From CAYRPN01 sp964426135 (GTDB lineage: Bacteria > Planctomycetota > Phycisphaerae > Phycisphaerales > Phycisphaeraceae): a stretch of 16,486 bases of DNA. The stretch lies in assembly GCA_964426135.1 (NCBI GenBank), contig CAYRPN010000128.1, forward strand, positions 1-16,486, in the 5' to 3' direction. A model generated the notes under the pieces. It was not told where the DNA came from, did no database searches, and saw only the letters and a list, made by a program, of their open reading frames with translations. This document shows, piece after piece, positions 1 through 6,363 of the stretch (position 1 is its first letter; each line of letters begins with the position of its first letter). The position numbers were made by a program, and so were the translations under genes.

Positions 1-1103
1 TGGAGACTGTCACGCACTAGGGCGTGAAGAAGTGAAGGGATATTCAGGACGCCCTCCAATATCAGGGAGTCTTTATCACTTCCAATCTGCAAGATTCGCT
101 CGATCAACCGCGTTGGCTTTGGCGTGATGAACAAGTCTTGCGCTGCGCCGAGTGCCATGATCTGACTCAACTCTTGTTTCGCGTTTCGAGTGCTTCCTAC
201 GTCCTTCCAAAGCCACAAGGTTTGGGGGACAACTCCCTCCCGCACTTCCGACAGGAATCTCTTGATGCCAGGGCGATTACTGCCCGACTTGCCCCACCAA
301 ATGCGGTTGTCGCGCGCCAGTTCGTCGAACCTCTCCCGATTCACTCTCCAATAGCTTCCTGCCGGTGGGCCGTCGATTACTTTTCCCGATGGTGTTGTGA
401 TCGGGTAGCGTCCTTGCGCATAGAAGTTTCTCGCCGCCAGGTCGCTTAGAAGCCACAAGCCGCGCGGATCGTTGTCCGGGTTCTTGTACCGCGCGATCAT
501 CTCATCGGTGCGCGGCAGGCGATTGGGACGCCAATTCTCTGCGTTCTTCGCGTAGACCACGATGTAGTCGTGATCCTCGCTCAAGTGAATTGCGGTGTTC
601 TTCGGGCTGTCCATCTTCTGCCAAATGACAGTGGCCACGAAGTTCCGCCGCCCGAAGATTTCATCCATCACAGCCCGAAGGTTCTGCACTTCGTTATCGT
701 CGATGCTGATGAAGATTGCACCATCGTCGCGCATGAAGTCGCGCAGCAGCGCCAAGCGCGGGTACATCATGCAGAGCCACTTGTCGTGGCGCGACAGGTC
801 TTCGCCTTCCTTGCCGACAACCTGCTTCAACCACCGCCGAATCTCCGGGCTGTTCACGTTGTCGTTGTACGCCCAGCCTTCGTTGCCCGTGTTGTACGGC
901 GGGTCGATGTAGATGCACTTCACTTGCCCGGCGTAGTAGGGCAGCAGCGCCTTGAGCGCTTCGAGATTGTCGCCCTGCACCAGCAGATTGCCCGCGTCCG
1001 CATCGCCGGCGGAGTGCCGGCGGTCGCAATGCAGCAACCGATACGGCACGCGCCGATGGTGATTCTCGACAGCTTCCTTGCCTATCCACGTCAGCTTGGG
1101 CAT
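1..1103 (-). CDS. Site-specific DNA-methyltransferase, type III Mod-like (partial, 3' end off window and probably disrupted)
   Basis: Adenine-specific DNA methyltransferase of the kind that forms the modification subunit of type III restriction-modification systems. The start at 1103 opens with MPKLTWIGKEAV, typical of this family. It is followed by GNLLVQGDNLEALK (about residues 38-51) and the catalytic motif IV DPPYNTG (D67). Further in come a LRDFMRDDGAIFISIDDNE-type segment and KPTRLIERILQIGSDKDSLIL. In this family the last stretch leads directly into the SAM-binding motif (DSFAGSGTT-like). Here, from about position 56, the frame instead reads EGVLNIPSLLHALVRDSL, which does not fit. The frame is open from 1103 to the left edge. 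No restriction (Res) gene is visible; it would lie beyond the edge. A terminator (1322-1352) separates it from the upstream gene, so it probably has its own promoter in 1104-1320, though none stands out. Family assignment is firm; functional integrity is doubtful. Confidence 0.9.
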   Translation of the reverse strand, partial: MPKLTWIGKEAVENHHRRVPYRLLHCDRRHSAGDADAGNLLVQGDNLEALKALLPYYAGQVKCIYIDPPYNTGNEGWAYNDNVNSPEIRRWLKQVVGKEGEDLSRHDKWLCMMYPRLALLRDFMRDDGAIFISIDDNEVQNLRAVMDEIFGRRNFVATVIWQKMDSPKNTAIHLSEDHDYIVVYAKNAENWRPNRLPRTDEMIARYKNPDNDPRGLWLLSDLAARNFYAQGRYPITTPSGKVIDGPPAGSYWRVNRERFDELARDNRIWWGKSGSNRPGIKRFLSEVREGVVPQTLWLWKDVGSTRNAKQELSQIMALGAAQDLFITPKPTRLIERILQIGSDKDSLILEGVLNIPSLLHALVRDSL

Positions 1104-1321
1104 GCGCGTTCACAATTCTGGATCAGGGATTGGGGTTCAATTCGATTCGCTCGGCGATTATCGTGGAACGGTGCGATTCCGCAACGTTGCGCCGCGTGCG
1201 CGTCGCCGGCGGACAAAGGGGCGGACACGCCGGGCCGCACCGAACGCAACCGCCGCATCGTGGAAGCGTTACGATCCGCGCCGATCGGTTGGCTACACCG
1301 TTGCGCATTGTCAGCGCAAAG

Positions 1322-1352
1322 AAAAGCCGCCAGCGCGGGCGGCGCTGGCGGC
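1322..1352 (-). terminator. Intrinsic terminator of the 172-aa gene
   Basis: Perfect 10-bp stem (GCCGCCAGCG at 1326-1335, complement at 1343-1352) with a 7-nt loop. On the minus strand it is followed at once by TTTTCTTT. It lies 26 nt after the stop codon of the leftward gene ending at 1379, so it fits a Rho-independent terminator for that gene and insulates the methyltransferase gene downstream. Confidence 0.85.
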
Positions 1353-1378
1353 TGGATTCGATTCGCCGGTTGGCGCGG

Positions 1379-1897
1379 TTACATGCCTTCCGCCGCGTCC
1401 AGGTCGGTGAAGCCCTTGTCGTCGGGGCGCGGGCCGATCTTCGGCAGCTTGGAATCCTTGCGGAGTTCCATCAGCACCGTCGCCAGCATGACGCCCGACT
1501 TGCGAACGCCGGTCGCTTCCGTGAAGCGGCGCTCCAGCTTCAAGGCCAGGTCGCGGTCGTGGCCGTAGTTATCCACGGCCACGCCGATCGCCACGTACAC
1601 CTCGATCAAAGCCGGGATCAGCTCATCGTCAATGAGTTCGCCCAGGAGGGTCGGCAGGCGCAGGTGCGCGCCGTCGAAAGTCGGCCAGGTGCCGTTCTTC
1701 CGCTGCGTCCGCATGTAGTGGAGGATTTCTTGCGGACTGTCCGCGCGCCCGGTCAGCCCACAGAAGGCGTTTGTCAAGCTCGTCAGGTCGCGCGGCCGAT
1801 GCTGATAGCGGTCACTCGCAATCCGACGTTCCAGGTACAGCCGCACGAGCGTTTGGCGCTCGGCGGGGTTCAGTGCGATTGCACGTTTACGTTTCAT
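1379..1897 (-). CDS. Hypothetical protein, 172 aa, between XRE/ImmA protein and methyltransferase
   Basis: Not recognised as a named family. The start at 1897 (MKRKRAIALNPAERQ) is chosen because an AGG lies about 10 nt upstream on the minus strand and the further N-terminal extension runs through the intergenic hairpin. The protein is soluble, with no membrane segment. It appears to contain two similar blocks: an N-terminal one with RQTLVRLYLERRIASDRY...LTGRADSPQEILHYMRTQRK, and a C-terminal one with IEVYVAIGVAVDNYGHD...EATGVRKSGVMLATVLMELRK. Each block is a helix, a Y/H-D element, a T-G-R/K turn and a second helix, so an internal duplication of a helical unit is likely. It lies 92 bp downstream of the XRE/ImmA gene in the same direction and ends in a strong terminator. 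Co-expression with the ImmA protein is inferred from position only. A DNA-binding or regulatory role is possible but unsupported. Confidence 0.75.
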   Translation of the reverse strand: MKRKRAIALNPAERQTLVRLYLERRIASDRYQHRPRDLTSLTNAFCGLTGRADSPQEILHYMRTQRKNGTWPTFDGAHLRLPTLLGELIDDELIPALIEVYVAIGVAVDNYGHDRDLALKLERRFTEATGVRKSGVMLATVLMELRKDSKLPKIGPRPDDKGFTDLDAAEGM

Positions 1898-1962
1898 AGC
1901 TACAATGCCTTTCGTTGGGAGTGATGCTCTGCCAGGAGTCCTCCCGCGAATTGTGATGTCGC

Positions 1963-1987
1963 AAGGGCACGCACGCTGCGTGCCCTT
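1963..1987. other. Perfect hairpin just after the XRE/ImmA stop codon
   Basis: Stem AAGGGCACGC (1963-1972) / GCGTGCCCTT (1978-1987) with a 5-nt loop, 2 nt after the XRE/ImmA stop codon (1990-1992). There is no T-tract on the minus strand, so it is a weak terminator candidate. It may instead act as an mRNA 3'-end stabiliser or a leader element for the next gene. Confidence 0.5.
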
Positions 1988-1989
1988 CT

Positions 1990-3117
1990 TCATTTGACGA
2001 GCCGCATGAACGGTTTGTCTTCCCCTCCTTTGGCCGGCGGCGCGGGCGGCTCGTCAATGCCCAATGCCAACTCGACTCGCTGTCGCAGCTCATCTTCCCG
2101 AACGCCAGTCAGTTGAGCCGCTGTTTGCCATGTCAACTTCTGTTGCAGGATCGCGCCATCCAGCAGTTGCTCGAACCGCGTAGCGCGATCTTCCTTCACA
2201 TTGCCGGGTTCCCTCGTCCGCCAACCCCGACGGTTAAACTCGATCCACAGATGCTTCGCCAGCACCTTCGGGATGATCCGCTGGCGCTCGGCGCGGTAGA
2301 CCATCGCCGCGATCGAGATGCCGAAGCGCTCTTTGTATTTCACCAGCCGCACCATCGAACGATCGGCGAAGGCTTCCGCCAGCATCGTGTCGGTCAGGAG
2401 GAAGGACGACGCGAAGTCGAAGGCGCGATCTTCCGTCGGCCCGTGGTTGTCGATGCTCGTGGCCTTGCAGTCGCCGAATACAACGTGGCCCAGCTCGTGA
2501 GTCGCGTTGAGGCGCGATCGTTCGTTCGACACAACCGGGTTGAGCACCACGACAGGCTCCGTCCCCGCCGTCGCCGCCATCGCGTCGATCGCCAACGCGG
2601 TCGAAAGTTCCAAGGTGCGAACGCCGACGCGCTCCAGGACTTCCACGACGCTGGGCACGGGGTCGTCGTCATGCAATCCCAGCTTCTCGCGCAGCTTTCG
2701 GGCAGCCGTCGCCGGCCTGACAGTCTCCGCGAACCTGACATCGGCCAGGTCGGGCTTGAAGGGCGTATTGAGCGTTTCCTCCAGCGCCCGGTAGGCGTCC
2801 ACCCACTTCTGCGCGGTGGCCTCGAATTGGGCCAGCTCGCGCACGCCGACTTTGGACTTGCGATTGCGATAGCGGATGCCGGTGAGCGCGGCGGTCGATT
2901 GCAGGAACCAGGTCAGCGGGCGCTGATAGATGGACGCCAGCGCGGAAAGGGCTTCCATCGTCGGCTGACTTCGCCCGGATTCGTAGTTGGCGATGGTGGC
3001 GTGGGAGAGCGGCACAGACGGCGGCAGGACTTCGGCCACCCGCCGGGTTGACATGCCCGTGGCCTTCCTAGCCTGTAGCAGCTTCTCACCGATGCGCCTG
3101 TCATCCTTGTCAGGCAT
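1990..3117 (-). CDS. XRE-family HTH regulator fused to ImmA/IrrE metallopeptidase domain (375 aa)
   Basis: Two-domain protein of the COG2856/DUF955 type. Residues 8-68 form an XRE/Cro HTH (IGEKLLQARKATGMSTRRVAEV...ATIANYESGRSQPTMEALSALASIY). The middle-to-C-terminal part is an ImmA/IrrE-like zinc peptidase with HELGH at 207-211 and a downstream EDRAFDFASSFLL segment, which supplies the usual acidic ligand (E229). In this family such proteins repress phage, ICE or toxin-antitoxin genes and may cleave a partner repressor. The start at 3117 (MPDKDDRR) is preferred over an in-frame codon at 3177 because an AGGGG lies 9 nt upstream, and the region between holds a promoter and a palindrome. It is the first gene of a leftward block with the 172-aa protein and the methyltransferase, which fits a controller of a mobile or defence module. 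The partner it cleaves is unknown. Confidence 0.9.
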   Translation of the reverse strand: MPDKDDRRIGEKLLQARKATGMSTRRVAEVLPPSVPLSHATIANYESGRSQPTMEALSALASIYQRPLTWFLQSTAALTGIRYRNRKSKVGVRELAQFEATAQKWVDAYRALEETLNTPFKPDLADVRFAETVRPATAARKLREKLGLHDDDPVPSVVEVLERVGVRTLELSTALAIDAMAATAGTEPVVVLNPVVSNERSRLNATHELGHVVFGDCKATSIDNHGPTEDRAFDFASSFLLTDTMLAEAFADRSMVRLVKYKERFGISIAAMVYRAERQRIIPKVLAKHLWIEFNRRGWRTREPGNVKEDRATRFEQLLDGAILQQKLTWQTAAQLTGVREDELRQRVELALGIDEPPAPPAKGGEDKPFMRLVK

Positions 3118-3129
3118 GGTCGAAACCCC

Positions 3130-3145
3130 TAGTCGTGATTGACTA
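3130..3145. promoter_or_regulatory. Palindromic putative operator for XRE autoregulation
   Basis: TAGTC (3130-3134), 6 nt, GACTA (3141-3145), with partial extension to CC/AGG outside. It lies just downstream of the -10 box, over the expected transcription start, which is where an autorepressor of the XRE family would bind. Binding is inferred. Confidence 0.45.
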
Positions 3146-3149
3146 AGGT

Positions 3150-3177
3150 ATTTTACAAACGTGCCGGCGGGAAGCAA
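3150..3177 (-). promoter_or_regulatory. Sigma70-like promoter of the XRE/ImmA gene
   Basis: On the minus strand, TTGCTT (3177-3172) and TAAAAT (3155-3150) are separated by 16 nt and lie 33 nt upstream of the chosen start at 3117. This supports 3117 as the start codon. Confidence 0.55.
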
Positions 3178-3208
3178 GTCGCTTTACAGACCGAATCGGA
3201 CAGGTTGG

Positions 3209-3439
3209 CTACTCTCCGCTGGTGAGCATCAGGATCGCCGCCCGGCGGCCCGGTGACAGCTTCGCCAGGGCCTTGACGTGAGCCACAACGCCAGCCCGGT
3301 CATCGGCAGGAAGCGCCGCCAGGGCGTCAGCTAAGCCCAGCACGTCGGCATTGGGAACGGCGCACGCGGTAGCGTCGGCGTCGGCAGGCGAAATCGTGTC
3401 CGATTTTGTCCGCCCTTTTGTCCGGTTTTCGGCGGACAC
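3209..3439 (-). CDS. Small hypothetical protein (about 76 aa)
   Basis: Not recognised. The listed start is GTG at 3439; the frame stays open further upstream into the tRNA-Ser terminator, so the true start is uncertain. The C-terminal part is Ala/Leu-rich with acidic and basic residues (LADALAALPADDRAGVVAHVKALAKLSPGRRAAILMLTSGE), consistent with two amphipathic helices. The first half is disordered, rich in Thr, Lys, Asp and Ala. It ends 31 nt upstream of the -35 box of the XRE/ImmA promoter and reads in the same direction. Position between a tRNA 3' end and an accessory block suggests an island-edge gene. It may also be a remnant of a longer protein, or not expressed. Confidence 0.45.
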   Translation of the reverse strand: MSAENRTKGRTKSDTISPADADATACAVPNADVLGLADALAALPADDRAGVVAHVKALAKLSPGRRAAILMLTSGE

Positions 3440-3513
3440 GGGGCGGACAACGGTGGACTCTGGCGCATCGCCGGCGGCTTGATCGGCGACGGGAAGCGGC
3501 GGGACATTAGACG

Positions 3514-3558
3514 AAAAAACCCCTGAAATCTGCGGTGTTTTCGCAGTTTTCGGGGGTT
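3514..3558 (-). terminator. Intrinsic terminator of tRNA-Ser
   Basis: On the minus strand, just after the tRNA, a long stem (17 nt per arm, 3542-3558 with 3518-3534, two imperfect positions) with a 7-nt loop is followed by six T residues. This is a strong Rho-independent terminator. Confidence 0.85.
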
Positions 3559-3561
3559 CAA

Positions 3562-3653
3562 CGGAGAGGGAGGGATTCGAACCCTCGCTACAAGGTAATA
3601 CCTCGTAGAACGGTTTAGCAAACCGTCGCCTTCAGCCGCTCGGCCACCTCTCC
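3562..3653 (-). tRNA. tRNA-Ser (anticodon GCU)
   Basis: A complete class II tRNA cloverleaf can be read on the minus strand. The acceptor stem GGAGAGG (3653-3647) pairs with CCTCTCC (3569-3563), with discriminator G at 3562. The anticodon stem ACGGT / ACCGT flanks loop TTGCTAA, giving anticodon GCT. A long variable arm (CTACGAGG / CCTTGTAG) is typical of tRNA-Ser, and the T arm is GAGGG-TTCGAAT-CCCTC. The CCA end is not encoded. A terminator follows immediately. Confidence 0.97.
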
Positions 3654-3674
3654 AGGTCGCGGCGAAGCCGGGGG

Positions 3675-3683
3675 AAGATAGCA
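3675..3683 (-). promoter_or_regulatory. Extended -10 element for tRNA-Ser
   Basis: On the minus strand TGCTATCTT, an extended -10 (TGnTATCTT), lies about 22 nt upstream of the mature tRNA 5' end. No convincing -35 box accompanies it. The rest of 3654-3928 shows no gene I can support. Confidence 0.4.
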
Positions 3684-3928
3684 CACTTCGTGGTGAGAAT
3701 CCAGCCTTAACGAACGACCCTCTGGATAATCGCATTTGGCATCGAGGTCCGGGCAGTGCCCGCAGCGTGGCGGCGATCTCGTTGCGTTCAACGGTAGAGG
3801 CCGGCGGGGGCAGCGCCGGGCGGGTCGCGTATTCCCAGGTGCTCGTCATGTGGATCGCGGCGTTCCCCACGGAGTGACGACCGCCAGGGTGCGTGGATGT
3901 TCGCCCGTCGCGCGGCGTTGATCCTCGG

Positions 3929-4594
3929 TCACGCCTTCATCTTCGCCAAGAGCGCCCTTCGATAAACTTCGCTGCCCAGGTCGTCGAGCTTCTTCAGTTC
4001 CTCGTCACTGAGAAACGTCGGCTCTCCGACAGCGAGGGCGTGGAATTGGATGAACGCCTGCTCCTCCACCGCCTGCGTGCGGAAGAAACCTTCCTTGATG
4101 GAGCGGCCGACGGTGATGACACCGTGGTTGCGCAGGACCACGCCGACGACTTTCGGGTCGCGGTACTCGGCCTCGACCGCTTTGGCGAGTTCCGGCGTGG
4201 TGACCGTGATGTACGGCAGGTGCGGGACTTTGCCGCCCAGGTAAACGTAATAGTCGGCGTACATGGGCCGCAGCGTGTGGCCCGCGCTGGTGAGTGCGAT
4301 GGTCATTTTCGGATGGGTGTGGATGATCGCCTGCACATCGGGGCGGACGCGGTAGATCCACAGGTGCATGAGCACTTCGCTGGAGGGGCGGCGGGTGCCG
4401 CGCACGATCTCGCCGCTGGCGATGTCGACCAGCGGATAATCGTCGGGCGTGGCGTCGAGGAAGGAGAACCCGCTTGGGGAAATCCACATGCCATCGCCGT
4501 CGCGGGCGCTGATATTGCCGCCGGCGCCGGCGACGAGGTTTTGCTTGACCAGTTCGACGCCGGTGTCGATCAACTCGCGGAGGATGTCGCTCAT
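3929..4594 (-). CDS. Class II aldolase/adducin family protein (221 aa)
   Basis: Zinc-dependent aldolase of the FucA/AraD fold, which cleaves or epimerises phosphorylated sugars via an enediolate in the cytosol. Family landmarks are in order: GGNIS (26-29), SPSG (39-42), SSE with the conserved Glu (E73), HTHP with zinc ligands H92 and H94, and NHG with the third ligand H157. The length is normal for the family (about 210-230). The start at 4594 (MSDILREL) has GAGGGA about 8 nt upstream, so the upstream in-frame codon at 4657 is less likely. It appears monocistronic: the tRNA-Ser gene lies downstream and a repeat-rich gap upstream. The substrate (fuculose-1-P, ribulose-5-P, methylthioribulose-1-P or another) cannot be decided from the sequence. 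Confidence 0.92.
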   Translation of the reverse strand: MSDILRELIDTGVELVKQNLVAGAGGNISARDGDGMWISPSGFSFLDATPDDYPLVDIASGEIVRGTRRPSSEVLMHLWIYRVRPDVQAIIHTHPKMTIALTSAGHTLRPMYADYYVYLGGKVPHLPYITVTTPELAKAVEAEYRDPKVVGVVLRNHGVITVGRSIKEGFFRTQAVEEQAFIQFHALAVGEPTFLSDEELKKLDDLGSEVYRRALLAKMKA

Positions 4595-4695
4595 CGTGGT
4601 TCCCTCGTGCAGGTGCGATAGGGTAGCGAACGGTGAGGTGACACGGCAAAGCGCCACCGTGTACGCTTGTGGCTTCGCATTTTGCGAACCGAGTC

Positions 4696-4902
4696 AACCA
4701 CAAAGACACAGAGACGCAAAGAGAGGTTCGACGTAGGGTGGGCCAAGTCCGCGCGGCCCACCAGGTCGCGGTGGTTGCGCGAAGCGAGCGTGAATGATAA
4801 CGGTCCGCAGAGTGGTGGGCCGGCGCCGAGCCTTGGCCCACCCTACGTCTAACAGTTGGAATCCCCTCCGAATCGTCCGTTCTTCTTTGAGTCTTTGTGG
4901 TT
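4696..4902. repeat. Outer inverted repeat of the CACAAAGAC type enclosing a second palindrome
   Basis: AACCACAAAGAC (4696-4707) is perfectly complementary to GTCTTTGTGGTT (4891-4902). The left arm continues as a degenerate ACAGAGACGCAAAGAG string. Related CACAAAGGACACGAAGG arms occur at 12461-12618, so this is a dispersed repeat type in this genome. The gap 4595-4974 contains this element and nothing else I can support as a gene. Confidence 0.7.
4731..4848. repeat. Palindromic MITE/REP-like element with 17-bp perfect arms
   Basis: ACGTAGGGTGGGCCAAG (4731-4747) is the exact reverse complement of 4832-4848. Inside lies a second, imperfect pair (GCGCGGCCCACCA near 4751 and TGGTGGGCCGGCGC near 4814). 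The element is nested within the CACAAAGAC inverted repeat. No coding content is credible. Confidence 0.8.
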
Positions 4903-4974
4903 CCACTCCATCCCGTCGCTCATACAGTTCCAAAGCCCCGTACACTGCACGGTCAACCTCGACCTGAGCGCACC

Positions 4975-6276
4975 ATGCCCAAGGCTTACATCACCGGCAT
5001 CGGCACCGCGGTTCCGCCGCATGCGATCGCCCAGCCCGACGCGCTGGCGCAGATGGCGGACTTCTGCGCCGCCGACGCGGATCAGCGGCGGGCGATGAGC
5101 CGGGTTTATCTGCACGCGGGCGTTCAGTCGAGGCACAGCGTCGTGCTTGAATCACCGACGAACGGCGCGCCTGCGCGGCAGTCGTTCTATGTGCCGAACG
5201 GCGGCGCATCGACCGGCGGCAAGGTCGGCGAGCAATGCGGCGCCAACCATGGCCCGACCACCGACGCGCGCATGCGCGCTTACGAGGCCGGCGCTGCGCC
5301 GCTGGCACTGATGGCATGTCGCGCGGCCTTGGCGGATGCGAAAGCGCTGGCGGGCGAGATCACGCATCTGGTCACGATTTCATGCAGCGGCTTTTCCGCG
5401 CCGGGGGTGGATTTCGAATTGATCGCGTCGCTGGGACTGAGCGTCACGGTGGAGCGCACGCACGTCGGCTTCATGGGGTGCCACGGCGCGCTCAACGGCC
5501 TGCGCGTCGCCAGGGCGTTGGTCGAGGCCGACGCTTCCGCATGCGTGCTGCTGTGCGCGGTCGAGCTTTGCACCCTGCATTTACAAGGCGGTTTCACGAT
5601 GCAGCGCGCGGTGTCGAATGCGCTCTTTGCCGATGGGGCGGCGGCGCTCGTCGTGCGATCGCAAGGCGGAACGAGTCAGAAACGAACGGCGGGGGAGCGC
5701 AGCCCCGCGCGGGGGATCGATGCCGGCATGGTCAGCGCCGGAGCAGGTGACTCCGCTTGTCGTGATGGGGAGGAAGATCTTCCGCTTTGCGAGCGGACGC
5801 TAAACGGGGCAACGGGACTGGTGCTTGCCGCGACCGGGGCGTGTGTGATTCCCGACTCGGCGGATGCGATGACCTGGCGCATCGGCGATCGCGGTTTTGA
5901 GATGACGTTGTCGCCGCGGGTGCCGGACTACATCTGTGCCCATCTGCCCGCGTGGCTCAACGGCTGGCTGGGGCGACATGGATTGGTGAAGGCTGATGTC
6001 GCCGCGTGGGCGGTGCATCCGGGCGGGCCGCGCATTCTCTCGGCGTTCTGCGATGCGATGGGATTGCCGCGCGAGGCGGTGAATGTCTCGGAAGAAGTGC
6101 TGGCGCAGTTCGGCAACATGTCCTCGCCGACGATTCTGTTCATCCTCGAGCGGTTGTGGCGAAGCGAGATCGCCGGCCCCATCGTCGCGCTGGGTTTCGG
6201 ACCGGGATTGGCGGTGGAGGCGGCGCTGCTGCGCATGCCAACGCGCGCGGCTGTCGATGGATCGTTGGATTGTTAA
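4975..6276 (+). CDS. Type III polyketide synthase (chalcone/stilbene synthase-like), 433 aa
   Basis: Homodimeric thiolase-fold enzyme that condenses malonyl-CoA units onto a CoA starter. All three catalytic residues are visible: Cys169 in GFMGCHGALNGLR, His348 in AVHPGGPRILSAF and Asn381 in FGNMSSPTILFILE. The C-terminal GFGPGLAVEAALLR is also typical. It is longer than the usual 350-390 residues. Extra sequence lies around residues 60-92 (Gly/Asn-rich, before GPTTDARMRAYE) and around 228-275 (Gly/Ser/Arg-rich, after FADGAAALVV), both in surface-loop positions of the fold. The start at 4975 (MPKAYITGIGTAVP) is the family N-terminus; the in-frame extension to 4897 lies in the repeat gap. A HAD phosphatase gene follows in the same direction after 87 bp. 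The product (alkylresorcinol, alkylpyrone, naphthalene type or other) is not predictable here. Confidence 0.93.
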   Translation: MPKAYITGIGTAVPPHAIAQPDALAQMADFCAADADQRRAMSRVYLHAGVQSRHSVVLESPTNGAPARQSFYVPNGGASTGGKVGEQCGANHGPTTDARMRAYEAGAAPLALMACRAALADAKALAGEITHLVTISCSGFSAPGVDFELIASLGLSVTVERTHVGFMGCHGALNGLRVARALVEADASACVLLCAVELCTLHLQGGFTMQRAVSNALFADGAAALVVRSQGGTSQKRTAGERSPARGIDAGMVSAGAGDSACRDGEEDLPLCERTLNGATGLVLAATGACVIPDSADAMTWRIGDRGFEMTLSPRVPDYICAHLPAWLNGWLGRHGLVKADVAAWAVHPGGPRILSAFCDAMGLPREAVNVSEEVLAQFGNMSSPTILFILERLWRSEIAGPIVALGFGPGLAVEAALLRMPTRAAVDGSLDC

Positions 6277-6304
6277 CATTCCTGCCACGCCGGTTCACTT
6301 GAAG

Positions 6305-6324
6305 AGGCGGGGCAAGCCCCGTCG
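6305..6324. repeat. Short palindrome between polyketide synthase and HAD genes
   Basis: GCGGGGC-AA-GCCCCGtcGC, a 6-bp GC stem with a tiny loop, 30 nt after the polyketide synthase stop. No T-tract follows, so it is probably a small REP-type palindrome rather than a strong terminator. Confidence 0.4.
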
Positions 6325-6363
6325 CTAAACTGCGAACCACCGACGATTCAAATCGATACTCGC

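Noticed and set aside
694..1113. Minus-strand Ala/Arg-rich 139-residue frame
   Set aside because: Shadow of the methyltransferase gene in another frame.
1123..1308. 61-residue minus-strand frame with several cysteines just upstream of the methyltransferase
   Set aside because: No ribosome site, no recognisable domain, and composition explained by the GC-rich region; could be a leader peptide but unsupported.
2113..3051. Plus-strand 312-residue frame
   Set aside because: Antisense shadow of the XRE/ImmA gene; Arg/His-rich and without motifs.
3331..3870. Minus-strand 179-residue frame
   Set aside because: Runs straight through the tRNA-Ser gene and its terminator.
3893..4621. Plus-strand 242-residue frame
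   Set aside because: Antisense of the aldolase gene, which has clear zinc ligands on the minus strand.
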